Below are positions 1 to 8,650 of a DNA stretch of 37,836 bases, piece by piece (within the stretch, counting starts at the first letter, position 1; every line of letters begins with the position of its first letter). Source of the DNA: Bacteroidales bacterium (GTDB lineage: Bacteria; Bacteroidota; Bacteroidia; Bacteroidales; UBA7960); NCBI GenBank assembly GCA_007125585.1, contig SLCY01000050.1, positions 1 to 37,836 on the forward strand. Reading direction: 5' to 3'. Below the pieces are notes generated by a model. It did not search any database and was not told the origin of the DNA. It saw only the letters and a list, made by a program, of their open reading frames with translations. The position numbers were made by a program, and so were the translations under genes.

Positions 1-1166
1 AATCTATGGCCGCTTTGTATGCCGCCAGTCCCTTGATGAGAAACGAAGTGCACAGCCTGAATCAATACAATGACTATGACCAGGAATGGAGTGAAAAGGC
101 GGCACAATACGCACATGATGTGATTGAATATATTGAAACCCAATTGCCAAGCAGACAACTGGTAGGAGAAGGGGCGTCGGACAACCAGCGGGATTCACTG
201 TACAGGCATATCTTTTATCACCGCCCCCATTATGTGAGTGAGGAAGGACTCTGGTATTTCAACAACACGAACATAAACAGGGATGTACACATGTCCATCC
301 ATTTTCAGAACAGCAGGTGGTCTGACAGGCCCGGAAACTGGGGCTGGGCCGTCACCACTCCCTCTCAAAACCTTGTTGACATGCATGAGGTGATCAATCC
401 AGACGATGGCAACGCCTATCCCGTCGATCACCCCAATTCCGGTTATGATGATCAGGATCCTTATGCCAACAGGGACCCGCGGTTTTATAACAACATCCTT
501 CCGCCCGGATGGTCCTATGGCCTGGATGCCGCCGGCAACCCTATCTATCTCGAACCCTGGGAAGGCGGTCAGGACTGGGCGTCTGACTGGACAAGGGGGG
601 TACCCACCGGATACTTCTTTATCAAATTCGTGCCCCAGGAAGCCAAAGGCTGGAACAAGCCGGGTTATAACCTGTATAACTACAGCTGTATCTTCATCCG
701 TACAACCCAAATCTATCTTGACTATGCAGAGGCCATGAATGAAGCTTATGGCCCAACTTCAGATCCCCATAACTACGGAATGACCGCCCTTGATGCCGTC
801 AACAGGATTCGCGCACGGGTGGGTATGCCCCCCGTGCTGGCCGAGTTTTCCGGCTCAAAACAAGGCTTGAGGGAGCGTATCAGGAATGAAAGGGCTGTTG
901 AGCTTAGCTATGAGGCACACCGCTGGTTTGATGTACGCAGGTGGATGATCGCCGAGGAGCTCTTCGAAGACACCCACCCGATAAAAGGCATGCAAGTGAG
1001 GGACCTCACACCCGATCAGCCCGATGTGTCGCTCAAAGAGTTCGAATATGAAGTAGTACCCGTTCAAACTGAGGTAAGGGTCTTCAGCAGAAGACATTAC
1101 TGGTACCCGGTAGCCGCAGACCATACCGATCAGTTAGGAAATTTCAGACAAAACCCCGGATGGTAA
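1..1166 (+). CDS. SusD-like outer-membrane lipoprotein, type A, copy 1 (5' end outside window)
   Basis: This is the C-terminal two thirds of a RagB/SusD-family glycan-binding lipoprotein, the lid of a SusC importer. The reading frame is open from the left edge: the first bases read (K)-S-M-A, matching an internal site of the complete paralogue at 19638-21488, so the ATG at 6 is not the true start. Across the overlap the two are closely similar; the final 36 residues match at 33 positions, ending in QNPGW. Family features visible are the conserved RNERAVEL segment, the RWFD(V/L)RRWM motif and the NRIR(A/S)RVGMP helix. The next gene, a SusC, starts 24 bp downstream, so the order is SusD-A then SusC-B, as in the second copy. 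Its own SusC partner should lie just left of the window. The family call is firm; the ligand is unknown. Confidence 0.93.
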   Translation, partial: SMAALYAASPLMRNEVHSLNQYNDYDQEWSEKAAQYAHDVIEYIETQLPSRQLVGEGASDNQRDSLYRHIFYHRPHYVSEEGLWYFNNTNINRDVHMSIHFQNSRWSDRPGNWGWAVTTPSQNLVDMHEVINPDDGNAYPVDHPNSGYDDQDPYANRDPRFYNNILPPGWSYGLDAAGNPIYLEPWEGGQDWASDWTRGVPTGYFFIKFVPQEAKGWNKPGYNLYNYSCIFIRTTQIYLDYAEAMNEAYGPTSDPHNYGMTALDAVNRIRARVGMPPVLAEFSGSKQGLRERIRNERAVELSYEAHRWFDVRRWMIAEELFEDTHPIKGMQVRDLTPDQPDVSLKEFEYEVVPVQTEVRVFSRRHYWYPVAADHTDQLGNFRQNPGW

Positions 1167-1190
1167 CCCATCCCCATATTGCTTATCCCT

Positions 1191-4100
1191 ATGAAAATGA
1201 AACAATATTTCAGACAGTTAACCAATTTTTTACCGGTCCTGCTCACCTTTTGCATGTTCTTCAACCTGCCCTTAAGCGTGGCACAGCCCGGCACCGGTTC
1301 TGAGCCGGTTGAATTGCGTTTTGATCTCGAAGATCCGGAAGGGCGACCCATCAGCAATGCAGTGGTCATTGCCCCCAATGGCCGTTTCTATCCCGACAGA
1401 AACGGATCCGTCGAAGCAATCGTTGCGGAGAATGCCACCATGATCATCGAAGCGAAGGGATACACAAACATTGTATTCGACCTTGAAAACAAGACTATGC
1501 CGGAAACAATCACCTTGTATGATGAACTTCTGCAAACAGGGAAAGACGACATGGTAAACCTCCCGTTGCAGTTGACCTCACCCAAACGTTACGTTACCGG
1601 TGCGGTGAGCGATATTTCCGGTGACAAATTGGTTACATCGCCCGAACCTTTGCTTTCCAATACATTGCAAGGCCATGGTTTGGGCCTGGTAACCATCATG
1701 AATGCCGGGGGGATGTCAAACAATCCTGCATCCCTTTATATCAGAGGGCTTGGGAGGGATGACAACAATCAGCTGATCACCGTGGTCGATGGCATCGAAA
1801 GACCCATAGACCACCTGATGGCCGAAGAAATCGAATCGATCGAATTGCTTAAAGATGCGACAACAAAGATCCTGTATGGCCCGCGCGCCGCTAACGGGGT
1901 GTTGATGATCACCACCAGGAGAGGAGATCAGCATCGACGCATGATGAATGTGAATGTGGACTATGGCTTTGGCATGCCCACCGTTTATCCGGAATTCATC
2001 GATGCCTACAACTATGCCAACCTGTTTAATGAGGCCAGGATCAATGACGGCCTGACACCCACCTATACCGATGCCGATCTGGAAGGGTACAGAAACAGTA
2101 GCGGTGAAAGTGATATCAGGTACCCTAACGCAGATTATTATGACTATTTTCTGAGAAGTCATACAAACTATTCCAAAGTTACCAGCGAGTTCAGTGGCGG
2201 TGGTGATAACGCCATGTATTTCCTGATCCTCGGCTACACCGGTGCACGTGGATTGGAAAACGTAGGGACACGGCCACAGAACGACAGATTCAACATCAGG
2301 GGAAACCTGGACCTCTATGTCAGCGATATGATCTCTGCCCATATGGATATCGCCGGCAGGTTTGAAACCATGGAAAGAGGATCGATCCACCATGCACAAT
2401 TCTTTGGTGCACTGAGTTCGCACAGGCCCAATGAATACCCCTTTATCATAGACGCCGAATACCTGCCCCCCGATACCCTTGGAAACCCCGCCCTGGGCGC
2501 AAGCATGCACAGAAACAGCAACCTCTATGGGGACCTGGAATTCAGTGGTTTCTTCAAAAACCAGTATTTCAGCGGCCAGACAAACTTCGGCCTTGATTTT
2601 GATTTTGATCCATGGCTTGAAGGGCTTTCTGCAAAAACCTATGTTACTTTTGACAATTACTTCTTTGGCGCAGAAAATTTGAGCAATCAGCCTTCAATGT
2701 ATATCAGAAGATGGCTGACCGATCAGCAGGGTGCTGACAGCCTGGCATTCCAGATGGTACAAAGGGAAAACTACGACCCGCAGCTGCGGCTCAGTAATAA
2801 TGAAAACTTACGTAATACAGGGTTATCGGCCGGGTTAAATTACCAGAGAAGCTTTGGCGACCATTACGTGAATGCCGATATGGGTTTCCTGTATGCATTG
2901 AATGAACAGGCCGGACAATGGGTTACCCAGCACATTGAGTATTTCAATACCGTGTTCAGGTCTGTTTACGCCTACAAAGACAGGTACATCGGCGAGTTGA
3001 CACTGGCATATATGGGCAGCAACAAGTTTGTCAGGGAAAACCGCTTCAATGCTTTCCCCGCCGCCGGTGTTGCATGGATCGTTTCCGAAGAGCCCTTTTT
3101 TGACATGGAGCCGATAAACTACCTCAAACTGAAAGCCAGTGGCGGGGTTCTTGGCTATGACGGGGCAACTCCGCATTGGCTTTACCTCGACAGGTGGCAG
3201 AACTGGGGTAACGTAAGCTTTGGCGACCCTGCAGGGACAAACCAGGAACAGGTAATGTACAGCATGAGGGGAAATCCCGATCTGGAATGGGAAAAGTCGC
3301 GTGAAATAAACGTGGGACTTGAAGCCATCGCCTTTGATCACAGATTGTGGCTCGAGGTGAATTACTTCAATGACCATCGTTACGATATCATTCATTTCCT
3401 GAACTCACAGATCCCTGCGATGTATGGCTCTCGCTTCATGCACTTTAACTGGGGAGAGGTGAAAAACATGGGCATGGAAGTTGGATTGCAGTGGGCCGAC
3501 AGAAGCAACACCCTGAATTACTCCGTTGGCGCAAACTATATCTACTCTGAAAATGAAATTGTACGAACGAATGAGGTGCTATATCCCGATGATTACAGGC
3601 GTATGACAGGACTTCCCTCAGATGCGATGATGGGTTATGTGTCCGCAGGCCTGTTTGGCAGGGATGCAGACATGGATGGACACCCTCATCAAACCTTCGG
3701 GCCATACGGGACCGGGGATATCGCTTACGCCGACCTGAACAATGACGGGATCGTTGATGACAATGACAGGAAAATGATTGGGAACAGCTTTCCCCGACAT
3801 GTCATGGGTCTGGATATTCAGCTCGAATACAGGGGATGGGGACTCTATGTTTTGACCACCGCCAACCTGGGTGTCAACAGCTGGCTCAACAACTCCTACT
3901 ACTGGAACAGGCTCGACGACAAATATTCGGCGATCACCCTCGATCGATACCATCCGGAGAACAACCCTGCCGGGACCTATCCGAGACTGACCACTACCAG
4001 TGGAGAAAACAATTTCCGCGATTCCGATTTCTGGCTGGAGAATACCAGCTTCTTTAGGTTAAAAAATGTGGAGCTGAGCTATACCTTCAACAATGTCGCC

Positions 4101-4259
4101 ATCGATGCGGTGCCCCGCAGTCTCAAAGTGTATATGCGGGGAACCAATCTGTTGGTACTGTCCAAACTCAATGAGCTTGACCCGGAAGCACTGAATGCAG
4201 GCCTAACCAATTATCCCGTGTTGACCTTTATATCTGCAGGTGTATCGGTCTCCTTCTGA
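1191..4259 (+). CDS. SusC/RagA-like TonB-dependent receptor, type B, copy 1
   Basis: A 1022-residue outer-membrane beta-barrel importer for glycan fragments, working with the SusD encoded next. I place the start at the ATG at 1191, which gives a clean signal peptide (MKMKQYFRQL, hydrophobic stretch, then VAQ); an in-frame TTG at 1179 would put four residues in front of it. Residues about 35-115 form a degenerate carboxypeptidase-regulatory-like domain. The plug follows, with GHGLGLV, LYIRGLG, VVDGIERP and RAANGVLMITT. The usual TonB box of the family (DDVVVVGYG) is missing; at that place stands DMVNLPLQL, and the paralogue at 21591 has DMVPLPLQI. A DLNNDGIVDDND loop of the Ca-binding type sits near residue 850, and the barrel ends in an aromatic residue (SVSF). 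It is probably cotranscribed with its neighbours. Confidence 0.95.
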   Translation: MKMKQYFRQLTNFLPVLLTFCMFFNLPLSVAQPGTGSEPVELRFDLEDPEGRPISNAVVIAPNGRFYPDRNGSVEAIVAENATMIIEAKGYTNIVFDLENKTMPETITLYDELLQTGKDDMVNLPLQLTSPKRYVTGAVSDISGDKLVTSPEPLLSNTLQGHGLGLVTIMNAGGMSNNPASLYIRGLGRDDNNQLITVVDGIERPIDHLMAEEIESIELLKDATTKILYGPRAANGVLMITTRRGDQHRRMMNVNVDYGFGMPTVYPEFIDAYNYANLFNEARINDGLTPTYTDADLEGYRNSSGESDIRYPNADYYDYFLRSHTNYSKVTSEFSGGGDNAMYFLILGYTGARGLENVGTRPQNDRFNIRGNLDLYVSDMISAHMDIAGRFETMERGSIHHAQFFGALSSHRPNEYPFIIDAEYLPPDTLGNPALGASMHRNSNLYGDLEFSGFFKNQYFSGQTNFGLDFDFDPWLEGLSAKTYVTFDNYFFGAENLSNQPSMYIRRWLTDQQGADSLAFQMVQRENYDPQLRLSNNENLRNTGLSAGLNYQRSFGDHYVNADMGFLYALNEQAGQWVTQHIEYFNTVFRSVYAYKDRYIGELTLAYMGSNKFVRENRFNAFPAAGVAWIVSEEPFFDMEPINYLKLKASGGVLGYDGATPHWLYLDRWQNWGNVSFGDPAGTNQEQVMYSMRGNPDLEWEKSREINVGLEAIAFDHRLWLEVNYFNDHRYDIIHFLNSQIPAMYGSRFMHFNWGEVKNMGMEVGLQWADRSNTLNYSVGANYIYSENEIVRTNEVLYPDDYRRMTGLPSDAMMGYVSAGLFGRDADMDGHPHQTFGPYGTGDIAYADLNNDGIVDDNDRKMIGNSFPRHVMGLDIQLEYRGWGLYVLTTANLGVNSWLNNSYYWNRLDDKYSAITLDRYHPENNPAGTYPRLTTTSGENNFRDSDFWLENTSFFRLKNVELSYTFNNVAIDAVPRSLKVYMRGTNLLVLSKLNELDPEALNAGLTNYPVLTFISAGVSVSF

Positions 4260-4328
4260 CGATGTTGATGACAATATTCGGACACATGACCGATGAGAAC
4301 CAAAGAAAACCAAACAAATCATAATACC

Positions 4329-6113
4329 ATGAAATTAAATCAATTTATTCCGCTTCTGCTGATTGCGATTGTTTTTGTGTCCTGCGAAAAGTTTTTGGAC
4401 CCCAAGCCAGACAATCATTATGGAAACGAACATACCTGGAGGTTGCCCGGTAAGGCGGAGGGTGTTCTGATGAACGCATATGACAACATCATGACGCAAT
4501 GGGACCATTGGCCGGGGAACAATTTTCTGGATGTGGCGACCAGCGATGCCGTAACCAATGATTTCAACTCCGGGCTGTATGCTATGGGGTTTGGGGGCAT
4601 GGGCAACGAGGATTTTCCCATCGGAAACTGGAACAATGCATACGACCAATTCCTCAAAATTCACCTCTTTCTCGAAAACGGCCTGAGTGATGATATCCGG
4701 TACAACCTTTCTGACTCACTGCTTAATGAGCGTTACAGGCAACGGCTTAAGGGCGAGGCGTATTTTCTGAGGGCATGGTGGGGGATGGAGCTGCTGAGGA
4801 TTTACGGTGGCATAGCAGAAGATGGCCAGGCCCTCGGTTATGTCATCGTTACAGAAGCCCATCCCGGCAACACGTATGAGAACCTGGAGCTCCTTCCCAG
4901 GAACACTTATGAGGAATGTGTGCAACAGATTACAAGGGACCTGGATTCAGCCATCGTCTATTTGCCGTTCACCTACTCAGGCGGTGACGCTGTGACCGGC
5001 GCTTCCCAGTTTGGTCGTGCCACAAAAAGAGCTGCCTGGGCACTTAAATCAAGGGTGCATACCTATGCCGCCAGTCCTGCCTACCAACCACAGGACGGCT
5101 CCATTTCACCCGATTCCATAACCAGGAAATGGGAACGGGCTGCCATTACTTCCCATCTGGCCATCACCGAAGGAGACCTGGGCGACTATACACCGCTCAC
5201 GGAGGCCAACTTTAACCCTTCAAACACCCCCGGTGAATTTATTTTCAGGAAGCACTTCCAGAACAACCATATGGAAAGCCGGAATTATCCCCCTTATTTC
5301 TTCGGACAGGGCAGGGCGAACCCATCACAAAATCTTGTCGATGCCTTCCCTGACATCAACGGTTATCCAATAGACCATCCACAATCTGTATATGATCCCC
5401 AGGACCCCTATGCCAACCGGGACCCCCGCCTGGACCTGACTGTGTATTACAATGACAGGCATTTTGACACCAGACCCCTGGAGATCTATTATGATAAGGT
5501 GAATGAAAGATATGGACTTGATGCCCCCGGATACGATCACCGCAATACTCGAACAGGATACTATCTCAGGAAGTGGCTTTCTGACGTGCCGGACATGCTG
5601 AATCCCATTCAATCTGCCAATGACCGGCATATGCATGCGCTGCTGCGACGCAGTGAGGTCTACTACAACCTGGCAGAAGCCCTCAATGAGGCGGTTGGCC
5701 CCAGAAACATATTGCCCGGAGCAGGCAGCCGGTCATCATTGGACATCATAAGCAGCATCCGGTTGGCTACCATTGGCATGGACCCGGATATCTTTGCCAG
5801 TCTTGAATCTGCTGATAAAGGCAGGTTCAGAAAACTCATACAGAACGAAAGACGGATCGAGTTTGCCTTTGAGAACATGCGCTATTTTGACATGAGAAGA
5901 TGGCTGCTGCCCCTGGATGAGCCCGTCAGGGGATGCCTGGTGGAAAAGACCTTAGATGGGTTTGTTTACCACGGTACCGATCCCAACGGTGCGCCAATCA
6001 TCGTCGAGGAACGCAAACTCAACGATCCGAAATTCTACTATGCACCGCTCCCTTTAAACGAACTGATAAAAAACCCCAACCTGAGAGACAATAAAGGTTG
6101 GACAGGTCAATAA
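4329..6113 (+). CDS. SusD-like outer-membrane lipoprotein, type B, copy 1
   Basis: A 594-residue RagB/SusD-family surface lipoprotein, partner of the SusC-B encoded 69 bp upstream. The ATG at 4329 gives a short lipoprotein signal with lipobox FVSC (Cys19) followed by EKFLDPK; an acidic residue just after the cysteine fits surface-exposed Bacteroidota lipoproteins. An upstream in-frame start at 4293 would add 12 polar residues and is less likely. Family hallmarks are an N-terminal TPR-like region (AYFLRAWWGMELLRIYGG), NERRIEFAFENMRY-DMRRW, and the typical C-terminal DNKGWTGQ. It is clearly paralogous to the SusD at 24805-26604: both begin after the lipobox with CEK(F/I)LDPKPD and end identically. 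The next gene begins 8 bp after the stop, indicating an operon. Ligand unknown. Confidence 0.95.
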   Translation: MKLNQFIPLLLIAIVFVSCEKFLDPKPDNHYGNEHTWRLPGKAEGVLMNAYDNIMTQWDHWPGNNFLDVATSDAVTNDFNSGLYAMGFGGMGNEDFPIGNWNNAYDQFLKIHLFLENGLSDDIRYNLSDSLLNERYRQRLKGEAYFLRAWWGMELLRIYGGIAEDGQALGYVIVTEAHPGNTYENLELLPRNTYEECVQQITRDLDSAIVYLPFTYSGGDAVTGASQFGRATKRAAWALKSRVHTYAASPAYQPQDGSISPDSITRKWERAAITSHLAITEGDLGDYTPLTEANFNPSNTPGEFIFRKHFQNNHMESRNYPPYFFGQGRANPSQNLVDAFPDINGYPIDHPQSVYDPQDPYANRDPRLDLTVYYNDRHFDTRPLEIYYDKVNERYGLDAPGYDHRNTRTGYYLRKWLSDVPDMLNPIQSANDRHMHALLRRSEVYYNLAEALNEAVGPRNILPGAGSRSSLDIISSIRLATIGMDPDIFASLESADKGRFRKLIQNERRIEFAFENMRYFDMRRWLLPLDEPVRGCLVEKTLDGFVYHGTDPNGAPIIVEERKLNDPKFYYAPLPLNELIKNPNLRDNKGWTGQ

Positions 6114-6121
6114 TTTAAACA

Positions 6122-7057
6122 ATGCGCTATATGAAATGGATAAAAAAAATAAGCTTTGCAATGCTTGCCTTCTTCGTAATGTTTTCATGCGAAAAGTATG
6201 AAGACTATATATTTGACCATATCCCCACTGTGTACTTTGGGGCACAAAAGCCTTTGCGGACGGTCGTAGCCAGGGATGCCGACATGGAGTTTAAGCTGGG
6301 TGTGGTGCTGGCAGGCGTAAGGGAAAACACCGGCGAAGAATGGGCAAGGTACCGTTTTGAACCCGAACTCCTTGAAGATACTGCCATTGTCGGTGATAAC
6401 CAATTTACCCTGATGCCAGAAGCGTATTATACCCTGAGCCATGAGGATACATTTGTGGTGTATCCCGGCGATGTCATTGGAGAAGTGACAGTGACCCTGG
6501 ACCACGACCTGTTTACCGCCGACCCTGACGCCCTGATTAACACCTACGCTTTTCCCCTAAGGATTGTGGAAACGTCGGCAGAAAGGATCCTTGACGGTGA
6601 GGATGATACCCCGGCGAAGGATTATACCATCGTGGTGGTTAAGTATATCAGCCAGTATAGCGGATTCTTCTACCGGAGAGGAGTGCAATACGAAATGGAT
6701 GCAAGCGGCAATTATGCTGATACGCTCGTGTATACCAATCTGAGTCTGAACAAGAGCGATGTGTGGTACCTTGAAACACTGTCTGCCAGCAAGTTGGAAA
6801 CACATACCACGGCAAGCATTGAGGCCACCAGTCCGAGGAACTTCCTGGAAATACACATCGGGGACAACCATGAGGTTTCCATTTTGCCGGCGGATGAAAC
6901 TGTTACCATGTCTGAAGAAACGGCATCCTACGATGCTGAAAACAAGACATTCTACTTCGATTACACGTTTGAAAAGGATGGTGTAAGCTTTCATGTGCTG
7001 GATACCTTGATTCAGCGCCAGGATCCCGAGCTGGACCTTCGTTTTGAACAGTGGTGA
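6122..7057 (+). CDS. DUF1735/DUF4361-like surface glycan-binding lipoprotein
   Basis: A 311-residue lipoprotein: signal peptide with lipobox MFSC (Cys23) followed by EKYED. Residues about 30-150 resemble the DUF1735 (BT_3987-type) beta-sandwich, with PTVYFG near its start and the (L/M)PEAYY...V.YPGD pattern; the C-terminal half starting at SQYSGFFYRRG resembles DUF4361. Proteins of this build follow SusCD pairs in many PULs and are thought to be SusE/F-like surface glycan-binding proteins. That position holds here, 8 bp after the SusD stop. The second transporter block (16453-26604) has no counterpart, so the binding protein is specific to the left block or was lost from the right one. The domain names come from recognised patterns, not a profile search. 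An alternative in-frame ATG lies at 6131. Confidence 0.8.
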   Translation: MRYMKWIKKISFAMLAFFVMFSCEKYEDYIFDHIPTVYFGAQKPLRTVVARDADMEFKLGVVLAGVRENTGEEWARYRFEPELLEDTAIVGDNQFTLMPEAYYTLSHEDTFVVYPGDVIGEVTVTLDHDLFTADPDALINTYAFPLRIVETSAERILDGEDDTPAKDYTIVVVKYISQYSGFFYRRGVQYEMDASGNYADTLVYTNLSLNKSDVWYLETLSASKLETHTTASIEATSPRNFLEIHIGDNHEVSILPADETVTMSEETASYDAENKTFYFDYTFEKDGVSFHVLDTLIQRQDPELDLRFEQW

Positions 7058-7131
7058 TCCCTGTTGTTTTTGGGGGCAGTTGTGCTTTTTTTGCACCTGC
7101 CCTTTTTTAATCCATGTAATTGATAAGCGAT

Positions 7132-8604
7132 ATGATGATCTGCAATAAAGTTTCAGGCGGGGCGGTGGTATCCTCCCTAATATTCGCCGCAGGGTGCGGA
7201 ACCCCTGACGAACAAGTTATGATACCGGAGAAACCCAACATTATCTATATACTTGCCGATGACCTTGGGTATGGTGACCTGGGATTTACCGGCCAGGAAA
7301 AGTTTGAAACACCCAATATTGACAGGCTTTTTGAAGATGGCATGTTTTTCACCGATCATTATGCCGGAAGCACGGTAAGTGCACCTTCAAGGTCTTCCCT
7401 GATGACGGGTCAACACACAGGCAATACTCCCATCAGGGGAAACATCGAGATTTACCCAGAAGGGCAGCACCCCCTTCCGGACGACCAGCCCGGCCTGGCC
7501 AGGCTGCTCCAGGAGGCAGGTTACGCAACCGGGGCATTCGGGAAATGGGGCCTCGGGTTTATTGGCACCACCGGAGACCCCAACAACCAGGGCTTTGACA
7601 TATTCTATGGCTATAACTGCCAGAGGATTGCCCATAGGTATTACCCCCCCTATATCTGGCATAATGAGGAACAGGTGTTCCTGGAAGGAAACGACTGGAC
7701 CAACAAAGAAGTGTATGCCCAGGATGTAATCCAGGAAAAAACACTAGCGTTTATTGAAGAAAACAAGGATAACCCGTTTTTTCTCTTTGTCCCCAGCCTC
7801 ATCCCACATGCAGAGCTGATCGTACCCGATGATACCATATGGCAACGGTACAGGGATAAGTATCCCGAAACCCCCTGGATCAATCAGCGGGAAGGGGCTG
7901 AATATGGTCCCGACCTGGATCCCATCCTTTACGCATCCGTTGAGAAACCCCGTGCAACGTATGCTGCGATGGTTGCCCGATTGGATATGTATGTCGGACA
8001 GATCATGGATAAAATCGAAGCGCTTGGCCTGGAGGAAAACACCCTGATCATGTTTACCTCCGACAACGGGCCCCACCAGGAAGGGGGGAATGATCCGGAG
8101 TTTTTTAATAGCCGCGGCGATTTCCGGGGTTACAAACGCGACCTCTATGAAGGAGGCATCCGGGTACCCCTGGCAGCCTTCTGGCCCGGCGTGATCGCAG
8201 AAGGGAGCACTTCAAACCACGTTTCTGCCTTTTGGGACATGTTGCCCACCTTTTCTGAACTGGCAGGTGCCGAAATTCCAGGCAAGATTGACGGAATATC
8301 TTTTGTGCCTGCATTGCTGGGAAATAATGAAGCGCAGCAACAGCATGAATACCTATACTGGGAGTTCCATGAAAGGAACGGCCGCCAGGCATTAAGAAAA
8401 GGAGACTGGAAAGCCGTGCGCTACAATGTGTTTCAGGGCGATAACCCAACCGAACTGTACGACCTGCGCACCGACCCCTCCGAAAGCAACGACATAGCAA
8501 AGCAACACCCCGCGATCGTTCAGCGCATGGAAGAACTGATGATAGAAGCACGAACGGACTCGGAAATTTTCGACTTCCAGGCAACTACGGTCAGTGGCCA
8601 GTAA
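7132..8604 (+). CDS. Serine-type sulfatase (S1 family) lipoprotein
   Basis: A 490-residue type I sulfatase that hydrolyses sulfate esters on a glycan. The formylglycine signature is S83-A-P-S-R87 followed by SSLMTGQ, so the catalytic residue would come from serine and needs the radical-SAM maturase anSME, not encoded here. Metal-binding residues are visible as ADD (D43, D44) and TSDNG (D311, N312); K138 in GKWGLG and H226 in IPHAE fit the active-site lysine and histidine. The ATG at 7132 gives a lipoprotein signal with FAAGC (Cys22); the in-frame TTG at 7120 is less likely. The GYNCQR and PHAELIVPDD stretches suggest a GalNAc/Gal-sulfatase-like subfamily, but I cannot fix the subfamily or regiospecificity. 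It sits between the DUF1735 lipoprotein and the GH128-like gene in the same run, 74 and 46 bp away. Confidence 0.95.
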   Translation: MMICNKVSGGAVVSSLIFAAGCGTPDEQVMIPEKPNIIYILADDLGYGDLGFTGQEKFETPNIDRLFEDGMFFTDHYAGSTVSAPSRSSLMTGQHTGNTPIRGNIEIYPEGQHPLPDDQPGLARLLQEAGYATGAFGKWGLGFIGTTGDPNNQGFDIFYGYNCQRIAHRYYPPYIWHNEEQVFLEGNDWTNKEVYAQDVIQEKTLAFIEENKDNPFFLFVPSLIPHAELIVPDDTIWQRYRDKYPETPWINQREGAEYGPDLDPILYASVEKPRATYAAMVARLDMYVGQIMDKIEALGLEENTLIMFTSDNGPHQEGGNDPEFFNSRGDFRGYKRDLYEGGIRVPLAAFWPGVIAEGSTSNHVSAFWDMLPTFSELAGAEIPGKIDGISFVPALLGNNEAQQQHEYLYWEFHERNGRQALRKGDWKAVRYNVFQGDNPTELYDLRTDPSESNDIAKQHPAIVQRMEELMIEARTDSEIFDFQATTVSGQ

Positions 8605-8650
8605 ATGATCAGCCAGCTTTGTTGGCATGATGTTAGAAATAAATTACCCG

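Noticed and set aside
1179-1190. TTG as start of SusC-B1 (and TTG at 7120 for the sulfatase)
   Set aside because: ATG codons at 1191 and 7132 are more usual and give cleaner signal peptides.
1716-2510. 264-codon open frame on - inside SusC-B1
   Set aside because: It is the complement of the conserved plug and early barrel of the receptor and encodes nothing recognisable.
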